From Draconibacterium sp. (GTDB taxonomy: Bacteria > Bacteroidota > Bacteroidia > Bacteroidales > Prolixibacteraceae), in contig JADIYN010000052.1 in NCBI GenBank assembly GCA_016705335.1, forward strand, positions 1 through 44,820: a stretch of DNA of 44,820 nt. Direction: 5' to 3'. The translations under genes and the position numbers were made by a program. This document shows, piece after piece, positions 9,463 through 19,771 of the stretch (position 1 is its first letter; each line of letters opens with the position of its first letter). Below the pieces are notes generated by a model. It was not told the DNA's origin. It saw only the letters and a list, made by a program, of their open reading frames with translations, and did not search any database.

Positions 9463-11398
9463 ATGTTTTACAGAGAAAGAAAATTAATCTTCCGGAAAAT
9501 ATTTCAGATTATTAAAAGAGTGTAAAAGTTATACCGTATTTAACACCACCGAAGAACTTTCGGATGCAGCAACCAATGGAAAAGACAACGTTGAATTTGA
9601 AGTTTCATATGAGGTACCCGGGAAAGGGAATTATGTTGAAGTAATTGTGCAACGTGAAAGAATGGTATTTCGGCTAATTATACGGAAGCATACATGCGTC
9701 GCAGAGACCCGGGACTATGGTAATTGCAGATAATAAACCAACAGATAAAAAACGTTTTATTGACAAATATGGTTACGAGTTTGCCAAATTGCAAACAGAA
9801 ACTTTCGACTGGTTGAAAAACAAGATTTGGCTGTATTTTTTTATTTTGCCGGAAGAGAGAATATCGGTTCGCTGGGTATTGCCATTGCTCCGGCAATGCT
9901 GCATTTTTTGCATGGGCTTGTCTATGTTGCAGGAGATGGTGTCGGTTGACGAGTTAACGAAGAATGCGGAAATAAAATCTGTAATTTTTGTGGCACCGGT
10001 TTTTAGGCATACACATTTTAACGGTAAACAGGTTGTTTGTGCATAACCGGACTGAATCAATCCACGAACTTTATTCCTACAATTTGTATCCGGGGCCAAG
10101 TGCAAAAAAGGTCTTTACGGTGTTTTGCTGACCCAATGAAAAGGAAGACTGGGTTATTGCACATTGTTCTGCCGTTCAGTCTATTAGTCCGTATGATAAT
10201 ATAACCACTTTTATGCACGAGGAGCCAGTGGCGGAGGTAAAAGTGAAATGCACCAGCATATTTTACGAGAAACAGATGGGCGGGTTCTTTTGGGTCGAAA
10301 TACTTTAACTGGTGAAGAAACGATTTATTACGATACCCAGGTTTTGTACATTTAATCCGGTAACTGATGATATGGCTTTCTGTCATCCTTCGGTTCAGAA
10401 GAAGGATGGAAAACTGAGGATTATTGATGCTGAAAATGCTTGGTTTGTTCGCGTTGACAGTGTAAAACAATATGGCGACGATCCATTTTTAGAAAAGACT
10501 ACAATTAACCCGTCGACTCCGCTATTGTTTTTAAATATTGAAACCAAACCCGAAGCAACAGCTTTGATTTGGGAACATATTCAGGATGAACCCGAAAACC
10601 TTGTCCGAACCTCGGGTTATTTTACCTCGGAAATCAGTACCCAATGTTGTGAATAAACCAGTTTCGGTTGATATCAGAAGTTTTGGGATTCGAACACCCG
10701 TTTGCACTAAAGAAAATCCTTCATACGGAATTGTAGGAATGTTTCATGTTTTGCCACCTGCTTTGGCCTGGTTATGGCGATTGGTAGCACCTCGTGGGCA
10801 TAATAATCCAAGCATTGTAAGTTCAGGAGGAATGGAAAGCGAAGGCGTTGGTTCTTACTGGCCTTTTGCCACCGGAAAAAGAATTCCGCATGCCAATATG
10901 TTGCTTAAACAAATAATTGATACACCACGTACAACTTTCACATTGGTGCCAAACCAAAATATTGGTGCCTGGCGGGTTGCTTTCAAACCACAACTTTTAA
11001 TGCGCGAATATCTAACCAGAAGGGGTGCAGCCAGATTACGTGCGGACCAATATCAACCTGCGCGCTGTCCTTTGTTGGGTTATGAGTTAAATTACCTGAC
11101 ACTGGAAGGATCAAAAATCCCTTCCAGATTTTTAAAAGTTTATACTCAACCGGAAATTGGACTCGAAGGATATGACGCCGGAGCAGAAATACTGCAGGAA
11201 TTCTTTAAAACCGAGTTGCAAAAATATTTAAAGGAAGATTTATTACTCACAGGTAAACGAATCATTGATGCATGTTTGTCAAATGCAAATATTGATGAAT
11301 ACAACGATATCGTTCCAATGAGCTACCAATACGAATATTCATTTAGTAACATTGAAGATTATGAGCAAAGTAGTGATAATAATGGGGTCAAAAGCTGA
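9463..11398 (+). CDS. DUF4914 family P-loop protein (multiple frameshifts)
   Basis: A protein of about 640 aa when joined. From family memory the sequence fits DUF4914, known from Bacteroidota, spirochaetes and some Firmicutes, with no assigned function. In-frame pieces in order are KINLPENISDY; VSYEVPGKGNYVEVIVQRER; MVIADNKPTDKKRFIDKYGYEF; FRHTHFNGKQVV; a P-loop GASGGGKSEM (near 10220-10250); FNPVTDDMAFCHPSVQKKDGK; NVVNKPVSVDIRSFGIRTP; LPPALAWLWRLVAPRGHNNPS; and RCPLLGYELNYLTLEGSKIPSRF. The Walker-A-like GxSGGGKS recalls the kinases of the PEP carboxykinase/HPr kinase fold, but this is inference. There are at least seven breaks, between 9475 and 10660; 10640-11370 is clean. The start at 9463 and the end (11371-11398) are tentative; the tail overlaps purE. 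Confidence 0.75.
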
Positions 11399-11834
11399 TT
11401 TGGAGTGGTCAGAAAAAATTAGCAGTGTACTGGAAAAATTTGGCATTGAAACAGTCTCAAGAATTGCATCGGCACACAAAGTCCCTTTGAAATGTTATAA
11501 TCTGATAAAAGAGTATGAAAAAACAAATGCAGTATTTATAACTATTGCCGGAATGAGCAATGCGCTTAGCGGATTTACTGATGCGCAAACTTATTGTCCG
11601 GTAATTGCCTGTCCGCCTTATAGCGATAAATTTGGTGGTGGCGATGTTTTTTCAAGTTTGAGGATGCCATCGGGAGTGGCGCCATTAACGGTGTTAAGTC
11701 CTGAAAATGCGGCACTTGCGGCGGCAAAAATCATTGGATTATCAAATTCAGGGATCCAGCAAAAAATAAGTGAATTTCAGGAAAATAAAAGAAATGAACT
11801 GGAAGAGGCGGATAAAAATCTTCAAAATTTATAG
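11361..11834 (+). CDS. purE: Class II PurE-like AIR carboxylase
   Basis: 157 aa from ATG 11361 (MSKVVIIMGSKADLEWSEKI), preferred to an in-frame ATG three codons upstream because of the canonical start. The sequence is of the class II (metazoan PAICS / Treponema) type: SAHKVP, AGMSNALSGF, PVIACPP, DVFSSLRMPSGVAPLTVLSPENAAL. Class II enzymes carboxylate aminoimidazole ribonucleotide directly with CO2, without PurK. Class II proteins normally read AGRSN; here Met replaces the Arg (one-base difference AGG/ATG), either an error or a sign of changed activity. It overlaps the DUF4914 tail and lies 15 bases before the sua5 gene, suggesting an operon. Confidence 0.8.
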   Translation: MSKVVIIMGSKADLEWSEKISSVLEKFGIETVSRIASAHKVPLKCYNLIKEYEKTNAVFITIAGMSNALSGFTDAQTYCPVIACPPYSDKFGGGDVFSSLRMPSGVAPLTVLSPENAALAAAKIIGLSNSGIQQKISEFQENKRNELEEADKNLQNL

Positions 11835-11849
11835 TGTTATCAATTATTC

Positions 11850-12807
11850 ATGTATCAAAATCAAATTGAAGTTGCAGCTCAAATCATCAAAGGAGGTGGT
11901 TTGGTTGCATTTCCGACAGAAACAGTTTATGGGTTAGGCGCAAATGCGCTTAACCCTTTTGCTGTAGCAAAAATTTTTGAATTAAAGGAGCGCCCCTCAT
12001 TTGATCCGCTTATCGTTCATACATAGCCGATTTTAATGATTTGCACATTTTGGCAGATAATCCTTCAGAAAAGTAATTGCTCTGGCCAAAAACTGGCCCG
12101 GACCACTGACCATTGTTTTATCCAAAAGCAGGTACCCGAGGCCTTTTTGTTACATCAGGTTCTGTCAACGAGGAATTTCGAATGCCTCACAATGAAATTG
12201 CGTACCTTAAAATTAATTACAGTTCAATGTCCGATTGTTGCGCCCAGCGCAATAAATTCGGGAAACTAACCGGTAAATGCCGAACATGTTAAAAAACAAC
12301 CGCCTGGCGTTGATTATGGTTTTGATGGAGGAGATACAACGGTTGGAACTGGAATCGACAATTGTTTCCGTTGAAGGTAATGTTTGTAAAGTGTTAAGGC
12401 CGGGTATAATTACTGCCGGGGATATTGAAAAAGCTCTTCCTGGAATATTTACTTTTATTGATGAGAAACCTGAGAAATCAATTGCTCCCGGACTGTTAAA
12501 AAGCCACTATTCGCCTACAAAACCTTTGTATATTATGCGAAATGGAGAGATTCAAATACCCGGATTTTCAGGTGTGATCCTGCACGGGAATAATAGTTTT
12601 TTATCAAACGGACAAAAAATCTGTTACACTTCAAAAGATTACAATTATCATGAAATTGCGGCAAATTTGTTTTCTGCACTTCATACAATGGAAGAAGACG
12701 AAAATGTAAAACAAATTTTTATTGAAGCTGTTAACTGTGTAGGTTTAGGAATAGCTATTATGGACAGGATTAATAAAGCTGCATTTCAATATCATCAAAA
12801 AAATTAA
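11850..12807 (+). CDS. tsaC: Threonylcarbamoyl-AMP synthase, Sua5/YrdC type (frameshifted)
   Basis: About 318 aa when joined. Makes threonylcarbamoyl-AMP from Thr, bicarbonate and ATP for tRNA t6A modification. From ATG 11850: MYQNQIEVAAQIIKGGGLVA, FPTETVYGLGANALNP, KIFELKERPSFDPLIVH, the YrdC core. A section with four or more one-base breaks (12020-12300) still shows NWPGPLTIVL, VPEAF, RMPHNEIA, CPIVAPSAN and KFGKLTP across frames. The final part, from about 12290, is clean: GTGIESTIVS, VLRPGIIT, then the linker SIAPGLLKSHYSPTKPLY and a C-terminal Sua5 domain, so it is the long Sua5 form rather than short TsaC. The next gene is carbonic anhydrase, 6 bases later. Confidence 0.88.
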
Positions 12808-12813
12808 AAAACA

Positions 12814-13433
12814 ATGTGGGCACATACAAAAGAAACGCAGGATAAAGTAACGCCTCAAATGGCGCTTGAATATTTAAAGGAGGGGAATGCCCGGTTTTTA
12901 AATAACTTAAAGGCAAGCCGAAATCTTTTAAAACAAGTTAACCAAACCTCCGATGGCCAATTTCCGTTCGCAGCTGTTTTGAGTTGTATCGATTCAAGAA
13001 CTTCTGCTGAGTTAATTTTTGACCAGGGATTGGGCGATATTTTCAGTATCAGGATTGCCGGAAATGTTTTAAACGATGATATTTTAGGAAGCATGGAATA
13101 TGCCTGCGGAGTTGCAAACTCAAAAATTGTTGTTGTTTTGGGACACTCAAAATGCGGAGCAGTAATTGGTGCATGCAGCAATTACACGGGTGGCAATTTA
13201 ACCGGGTTACTCAGTAAAATTAAACCGGCAATTGAAAAGGAAACTTACAAAAATCGACAGAACTGGTGATAATATTTTTGTGAATAATGAGGGAAATCAA
13301 TGTTCATTTAACGATGGAACAAGTCCGCAAAGAAAGCCCCCTACTTCACGATTTGGAAAAAGAAGGCAAAATTCTTATTGTAGGTGGATTTTATGATATT
13401 GAAACAGGAGAAGTTTCGTTTTATGAACATTAG
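12814..13433 (+). CDS. Beta-class carbonic anhydrase (two frameshifts)
   Basis: About 205 aa when joined. Interconverts CO2 and bicarbonate. Zinc ligands and catalytic residues are all visible: Cys and Asp in SCIDSR (about 57-62), His and Cys in LGHSKCGAV (about 109-117). FDQGLGDIFSIRIAGNVLNDDILGSMEYA is the normal core. The frame breaks near 13250 (TYKN), runs in another frame through RTGDNIFVNN, and returns near 13285 as VREINVHLTMEQVRKESPLL...EKEGKILIVGGFYDIETGEVSFYE to the stop at 13433. The start (MWAHTKETQDKVTPQMALEYL) lies 6 bases after tsaC, so the two are probably co-transcribed. Confidence 0.92.
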
Positions 13434-13473
13434 CAGACATTTTTCAATTAATAGCATATTTTTTTTCAAGTAG

Positions 13474-15457
13474 CTATTCTCCCAAAGTTTTTAGCAATAA
13501 GCGCACAGATGAAACCGATTCAACTTTATAATCGGCTGCCGTATTATTCAGGCCTACCTTTATGGTAATAGCACTTTCGGGCAATTCACGAAACATATAT
13601 TCATCTGTCCAGTCATCGCCGATAGCCAAAATACAGTCATACCCTCCATTATTTCGAGGTTGCGGTTGGCAATCATGTTGCGCAATTCGTCTTTCAATTC
13701 ATTGGCGCGTAAATCACCCTGGTCAGGTTCCGATTTTCGGTAATGCCAAACCAGCGAATAGTTTTTTTCTTCGATAAACGAACCGGGTGTCCTGTCAACG
13801 TAGGTTTCAATAATCGGCCGAATCACTGGTTTCCAGTCACTGTTAATTGTATCAATCATTTGCCAGTCTTCTTTCAGGTTTTTCAGCCAAACCCCGTGTT
13901 CACAAATCAGGTTTACCTTATGTTTTCCTAGCCAGTTTTCCAAAGTATCGTGGTCGCGTCCGCTGATAATTGTTATCGTATTCCGTTTGTCTTTTTCAAG
14001 GTTCGAAAGCAAAGTGTGAAGTGCTTCGTCAGGAATTGCTGCTTTTGGGTCATTCTTAAAGCCTACCAAAGTGCCGTCATAATCTAAAAACAACGCCCTT
14101 TTTTGCTTTTTTATACTGTTCAACAATTTCTTTCCGAACTGAGGGTGTGATTAATTTTGCCAGAAAATTTTGCTGAATTCCTTCCACTTTCTCCAGGGAT
14201 TTAACAAAACTCTCCTGCCCATTTGAAACATCATAGCGCCCAATCCGTTTTTGCAGCAAAGTCATTCTGTTACGTTGCTCCTGAAGCGGCATGGTCAACG
14301 CCTGATAAATGGATTCTGCAATTTCCGGTTCGTTGTTGGGATTTATCAAAATTGCCTCGCCCAATTCCTTCGAAACGCCAGCCATTTCGCTGATTATCAT
14401 TACCCCGGTTTGGTTTACACGTGAGGCAATATATTCTTTGGCAACCAAATTCATCCCATCGCGCACAGGAGTTACCAAAGCTACATCCGATAAACCGTAC
14501 AGTTCAATCAAACTATCAAATGGCAGCGACCGGTAAAAATACCAAACCGGAGTATAATTTACTCCCCCATGCACGCAAACGGTTTGGAATTCCTTTTGAA
14601 TAATCAAGTCGGTCAATTGATAAAACCAATTTCCGTTCAGGCGAAACAAGAAAATATTTTTCAAGCTCGCGGTGCAGTTCCGATTTTTCCTGTTGTGTTT
14701 TCTGAAACAATTCCCGTGCTTTCGAATGAAATAATTTATAGTCTATCCCCATGGGGAATGCATCGCCCATTACTATTCGATCTTCAAGATGGATTTGGTT
14801 GAATGAGATTTCGTAACCAAGTAACCGGCGCACCGAACTGAAAAAATGTCGTTCGTAATCGTAAGTATGAAACCCGATTAAATCGGCGCCCAACATGCCC
14901 TGTATCAACTCTTTTCGCCATGGCAAAGTCCTGAAAACCTCAAACGACGGGAAAGGGATATGCAAAAAGAACCCGATGGTAACACCCGGTTTTTTTTCCT
15001 TAATCATTTCCGGAACCAATAAAAGTTGGTAATCGTGAATCCAGATTGTATCGCCGTCTTCAAGCGTTTCCAATGTTTTGTCAGCAAATTTTTGGTTTAC
15101 TATTTTGTAAGCTTCCCAATAATCATTGTTATATTCAATAAATTGCGAGAAGTAGTGAAACAGCGGCCAGATCACGTTGTTGCTAAATCCTTCGTAATAC
15201 AGGTTTATCTCTTCTTTTGTAAGTTGAACTGCCAAACAATTCTCTTCTTCTAGTTTTATATCAATTTGCTGAACATCTTTTTTTGTCAAATCGTCCGATT
15301 CAATCCCCGACCAACCAATCCATTTTCCGCCAAACTCCTTATAAATTGAGCGCATTCCGGTGGCCAATCCCCCCACACTTGGTATAATTTTTAAGCCATT
15401 CTCATTTTTCTCAATACTCAGTGGTAACCTGTTCGATACAATATGTATTTTACTCAT
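13474..15457 (-). CDS. Bifunctional trehalose-6-phosphate synthase/phosphatase (frameshifted)
   Basis: About 661 aa when joined. The N-terminal GT20 domain (15457 to about 14130) makes trehalose-6-phosphate from UDP-glucose and glucose-6-phosphate: SNRLPLSIEKNENGLKIIPS, WIHDYQLLLVPEMI, FFLHIPFPSFEVFR, GFHTYDYERHF, LSIDRLDYSKGIPNRL, then DGMNLVAKEYIA. The C-terminal HAD phosphatase (OtsB-like) begins LFLDYDGTLVGFKNDPKAAI and ends AIGDDWTDEYMFRELP...LLLKTLGE at 13474. Breaks occur near 14660 (RLRAWG), near 14100 (before DYDGTL) and near 13640 (before AIGDD). It diverges from the GH15 gene, whose start is 242 bp away. Confidence 0.92.
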
Positions 15458-15699
15458 TCCAATATTATTTTATGATAATTCTTAAACATGTACGAAAATC
15501 CCTTCTGTTTCGATGCCATTTTTAAATCCATTTTTAAAATGTTAGTTTTGACATAACTTGTTTTTTTTAAATCGAATTAGGTTCGGTGGGCATAAAAACA
15601 ATTTGGGTTTCCGTTTTTGATTATAACCTCAATATAGTTTTATTTCTGATTCGCCAATTTTATGGCCCGGTTGGCATTAAAAATTAAGATTAAACAATT

Positions 15700-17510
15700 A
15701 TGAAGAATTTAAATTACGGTGTTATAGGAAACTGCAAAAGTGCAGCTTTAATTTCGGAACAGGGGAATATTGAATGGATGTGTTTGCCGGCATTCGACTC
15801 TTCCTCGGTTTTTGCAAAACTACTTGACGATGAAAAAGGCGGCAGTTTCGATATCGTTGTAAAAGATTTACTGACTATAAAACAGTCGTATATTCCGAGA
15901 ACCAACATTCTTGTAACCCGCTTTAAAAGTAAAGATTGGTGTTTTTGAAATACTTGATTTTATGCCGCGATATGATAGTCAGGACAGTGCCAGCAAATAT
16001 TCGCCACCCGATGTAATCCGTTATTTTAAGCATATTGATGGCGAACCGGAGTTAGTAGTAAATTACCAGCCCCAGCTTGAATATGCCCAATTCCCAACCA
16101 AAAATATGATTGAAGGGAATTACATTAAATCTACTACCCAAAAAGGAGCGTATGATTCGCTTTACTTTTATTCAAGTTTTAATTTGAAAGCGATTGTAGA
16201 TTCAACTTCAATTCGATTAATTAAAGATGAATTTTGCCTGATCAGCTACAACCAAAAACTACTTGAACAGGATGTCAGGCGTGCCAACCTGAAAATGGAA
16301 CGCACCAAAGTTTATTGGCTGAACTGGACAGAAAATACAACATCGTTTAAAAAATACGAGGAGGAAATTATTCGCAGTGCGTTAACGCTTAAAATGCTGA
16401 GTTTTGATAAAAGTGGCGCAATTCTGGCTGCGCTGACTACCTCGCTGCCCGAAACAATTGGAGAGGAACGTAACTGGGATTACAGGTTTTGCTGGATCAG
16501 GGACGCGTCGATGGTGGTGAAAATTATGACTACACTGGGTCACCACAAACTGGCTGGGAGATACCTTAATTTTATAATAGACATTTTGCCCGATAAAGAT
16601 GAGAAAATACAAATCATGTACGGAATTCGGGGTGAAAAGAAACTCACCGAATACAAATTGGAGCATCTTTCCGGTTACGAAAATTCTTCTCCTGTACGTA
16701 TCGGAAATGCGGCTTACAAACAAAAGCAGAACGATATTTACGGCATTTTGCTTGATGTTGTGTATCAGCATTTCGATTTGTTTTCGTTGACTGTTGAACA
16801 CAGTGAAGAGCTTTGGACGATTGTGAGGAACATGATAAAAATTGTGGAGGCAAACTGGCAGAAACCCGATCGCGGGATTTGGGAAATCCGAAGTGAAAAC
16901 AAACATTTTACATTTAGTAAAGTGCTTTGCTGGGTGGGCGTTGACCGTGCTGTAAAAATTGCACAATTACTCAAACGAGAACTTTACATTAAACCATGGA
17001 CGAAATTGCGGGAAAAAATAAGGCACGACATTGAACAAAATGCCTGGTCGGAAACAAAAAATGCTTACACTCAGGCATATGGATCAGAAGATTTGGACGC
17101 ATCGGTGCTATTGATGGAATCATACGGATTTTTGCCTGCCACCGACCAACGATATATAGATACTGTGCTGGGAATTCAGAAAGACCTTGAATACAATGGT
17201 TTAATGTACCGTTACAAAAACAGTGACGATTTTGGAACACCCCAATCGGCATTTACAATTTGTTCGGTTTTGGCTTACAAACAGTTTATTCAAGATTGGA
17301 CGTAAAAAGGAAGCTTTGGCAAAATTTAATGAACTGATGAAATATTCAAATCACCTTGGACTTTTTAGCGAAGATTTGGATTTCACCACAAAACGCATGC
17401 TTGGTAATTTTCCGCAGGCGTACTCGCATTTGGCTCTAATTGAAACGGCAATTAATTTTTCCAACGGCGAAGTAACCGAAGAAGAAGAAATCAGGGATAA
17501 TTTGAATTAA
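15700..17510 (+). CDS. Glycoside hydrolase family 15 enzyme (glucoamylase/trehalase type; two frameshifts)
   Basis: About 603 aa when joined, usual for bacterial GH15. MKNLNYGVIGNCKSAALISE-type N-terminal beta domain, then an alpha6/alpha6 catalytic domain with NWDYRFCWIRDASM, the proposed acid Glu in RGIWEIR and the base Glu in GLFSEDLD. Family members hydrolyse alpha-glucosidic bonds; some bacterial ones are trehalases. Divergence from trehalose-6-phosphate synthase/phosphatase makes a trehalose-linked role plausible but unproven. Breaks occur near 15935 (before VFEILDFMPRYD) and near 17270 (ICS/FWLTNSLFKIG). No signal peptide is seen, so it is probably cytoplasmic. Confidence 0.9.
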
Positions 17511-17541
17511 ATAAACAGCATCGAGATTATTTTCCTATTAA

Positions 17542-17588
17542 AAAAGGTGTGCTTTCCAAGTTTTTTAGTTTTGGAAAACACACCTTTT
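17542..17588. terminator. Stem-loop terminator between GH15 and xylanase
   Basis: Arms AAAAGGTGTG-C-TTTCCAA and TTGGAAA-A-CACACCTTTT pair with one mismatch around a T-rich loop. The A-rich 5' side and T-rich 3' side make it usable in both directions, and it lies between two converging genes. Confidence 0.85.
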
Positions 17589-17639
17589 GAAGATTTCATT
17601 GCGGAATAAATTAAATAAATAGTTCCACTGGCATAAAAA

Positions 17640-18773
17640 TCACTTCTTCAACCCGGCAACTGCAAAATATGCATCTTTAGGTTTGTGCTGACGGTCGAAA
17701 AGCAGCGGGTAGTTGGTGCGGCCACGCATCGGAAAATTGTTTTTCCATGATAATTCGTCGCTGGCACCCCAAAAAGTAACCCGGTCAACCACATCACGGT
17801 GTTTCAGCAGAATTTTAAAAATTTCCTCATAACGTTTTGTCAGTTTGTCGTTGATTTCTTTCGGCAGCCCATCTTTATATGGATTGAGTGATTCCTTATA
17901 AGCTGCGTTGGTTGAAATTTCGGCAGATCTTCCCCAATCGTAGGGCAATACATCTACTTCGAGTTCGGTTATTGAAATGCGCATTCCTGCTGATGCATAA
18001 GCTTCAATGGCCTGTTCCCAGAGTTTCAGGTCGGGCGAATCGAGATTAAGATGTGCCTGCATACCAATTCCATGAATCGGAATACCTTTCTTTTTATATT
18101 CTTTAACCAGTTCCACAATAAAATCGCGGCGTTTCGGATCTTCCTCGTTGTAATCGTTGTAAATGAGCTGGCATTTCGGATCGGCTTCGTGAGCGAATTG
18201 GAATGCTTTTTCCATAAACTCAGGCCCGCATATTTCAAGCCACTTGCTTTTTCTGAAACCATCTTCCGGAGTTATCGATTCGTTTACAACATCCCACGAT
18301 TGAATGCGTCCTTTATAACGATCAACGACAGTGTGAATGTGCGTTTCCATTCGTTTTAAAAGTACTTCCTTACTGGCCTGGTTTCCGTCGGGTCCGGTAA
18401 AAATTTCACGCGGAACCTGGCTGTGCCAAACCAAAACATGACCCTGAACAGCCATTTTGTTTTTCTCTGCAAATTCCACAAGTTTATCGGGTTCCTCAAA
18501 CTTCCATTCATTTTCCTTCGGATGAATCGACGACCATTTCATTGCATTTTCAGAAGTTACCTGGTTAAACTCACGGGCAATCAGATCGAGCATCTCAGTG
18601 TCAGGTTGCATCAATGTTCTTGATCCGATGGCTGTACCAATCAGGAAATCATCTTTATATAAATCTTTTAACCCATTCTCTCCGGCAAGAGCAGCGATTA
18701 CATTTGATTTTAAAAGTGAAATTGTGGCAGCAGTTAATGCTGTGTTGCGAATAAATTTTCTTCTGTTTATCAT
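17640..18773 (-). CDS. Exported endo-1,4-beta-xylanase, GH10
   Basis: 377 aa, intact. The N-terminus MINRRKFIRNTALTAATISLL has a twin-arginine RRKFIR motif, so Tat export is likely. The single GH10 catalytic barrel (about 35-375) cleaves internal xylan bonds. Acid/base Glu165 is in WDVVNES and nucleophile Glu270 in ITELEVDV; other family signatures are GHVLVWHSQVP, NDYNEEDPKR and GIGMQAHL. There is no carbohydrate-binding module or type IX tail, so it probably acts in the periplasm. It is a lone gene rather than part of a visible SusCD locus. Confidence 0.95.
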   Translation of the reverse strand: MINRRKFIRNTALTAATISLLKSNVIAALAGENGLKDLYKDDFLIGTAIGSRTLMQPDTEMLDLIAREFNQVTSENAMKWSSIHPKENEWKFEEPDKLVEFAEKNKMAVQGHVLVWHSQVPREIFTGPDGNQASKEVLLKRMETHIHTVVDRYKGRIQSWDVVNESITPEDGFRKSKWLEICGPEFMEKAFQFAHEADPKCQLIYNDYNEEDPKRRDFIVELVKEYKKKGIPIHGIGMQAHLNLDSPDLKLWEQAIEAYASAGMRISITELEVDVLPYDWGRSAEISTNAAYKESLNPYKDGLPKEINDKLTKRYEEIFKILLKHRDVVDRVTFWGASDELSWKNNFPMRGRTNYPLLFDRQHKPKDAYFAVAGLKK

Positions 18774-18886
18774 TATATTGAATTTATTGGTTTAGTTCAA
18801 AATTGAAATCAGTTTTGCTATTTTTTTATAGTACATATTTTGTTTTGTTCGATTATACATTTATTAGAATGTAAAATCGGTTTGCG

Positions 18887-19627
18887 CTAAATTAAACGAT
18901 AAATGTCAGATTTAATCAAATCGAAAAGAAAAACCTGTTGAAAATTCGAATGAAACTCATGATTCATAATTTTATCGGGCAAATTAAAGTTTCTTACACC
19001 CCGCAACCGGTCGGTAGTAATTAAAAGCCAATAGTAATTAAGCCGCTGTTTTTGATACAAACGCAATTTTTCATCTTTTTTATGAATAGCATGGCGAATA
19101 TCGAAAACCACATCACTTGAAATACCCAGGTTATTTGCCCTTTCCCACGCTGAAATGTGCATTGCCGGGTGATTGATAATCAGTATTTCGTCCAATTCGT
19201 CAGGAAGTTGATTCCCCGCAACCGATTCTTTAAAAAAGCTGTCAATGTTTTTGTTTTTCGCAACCTGCCGAATCAGGTTTGCCATTTGAATGGCAATCAG
19301 CATTTGGTTTTCTTTCAGGATTTTTTTGTCCTCTGAAAAAAGAAATTTCACAAACAACTTTAAATCTGAATTTTGCTCAAACAAATCTCTCGAAAGTCCG
19401 ATTATTTCATCTCTAACCTGAATTTGCATCAATTGGTTCTCAACTGAAATTGATTTGTTTACAGGATTTAATCGTGTCAGTTCAATTCCCAGTTCATGCT
19501 GGTTTTTCATTTTTATAATGAAATCAGGCGATTCAGAAGGGGTAATTTGCCCTTTTGGGAAATCTTCGTAACAACTACGAAAATAATTTACAAGCAATAT
19601 TTCCAATTCTTTTTTATCGGGCTGCAT
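18887..19627 (-). CDS. Uncharacterised protein, possible PD-(D/E)XK-like nuclease fold
   Basis: 246 aa from ATG 19627 (MQPDKKELEILLVNYF); a longer start at 19726 adds a sequence unlike the rest and would reach into the divergent promoter. I do not recognise the family. The N-terminal third contains SPDFIIKM followed 12 residues later by LGIELTRL, resembling the PD...E-x-K/T core of restriction-like nucleases, with Thr where Lys is common. Further on come a charged helical section and a WERANNLG / YYWLLITTDRLRG part. No signal peptide or membrane segment is seen. The neighbours (xylanase, divergent hydrolase) give no functional clue. Confidence 0.55.
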   Translation of the reverse strand: MQPDKKELEILLVNYFRSCYEDFPKGQITPSESPDFIIKMKNQHELGIELTRLNPVNKSISVENQLMQIQVRDEIIGLSRDLFEQNSDLKLFVKFLFSEDKKILKENQMLIAIQMANLIRQVAKNKNIDSFFKESVAGNQLPDELDEILIINHPAMHISAWERANNLGISSDVVFDIRHAIHKKDEKLRLYQKQRLNYYWLLITTDRLRGVRNFNLPDKIMNHEFHSNFQQVFLFDLIKSDIYRLI

Positions 19628-19771
19628 GAAAATGATTTTCCCGAAAATACAAAAAGAAAGGGAAAAATTTGAAAATGACTTAATTAAGGTATTAATAGGG
19701 ACGTAGCTTTCATAAAATTTCTTCACTGATCTTCACGTTTATTAGTACCTTGCATTTCAAAAATACCAAAA

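Noticed and set aside
9276..9515. 79-codon plus-strand frame spanning the regulator end and DUF4914 start
   Set aside because: It joins the operator/hairpin region to the beginning of DUF4914; only the last ~13 residues (KINLPENISDY) are real coding sequence.
16382..16966. 194-codon minus-strand frame inside the GH15 gene
   Set aside because: Its frame runs opposite to conserved GH15 sequence including catalytic motifs; no start context or homology visible.
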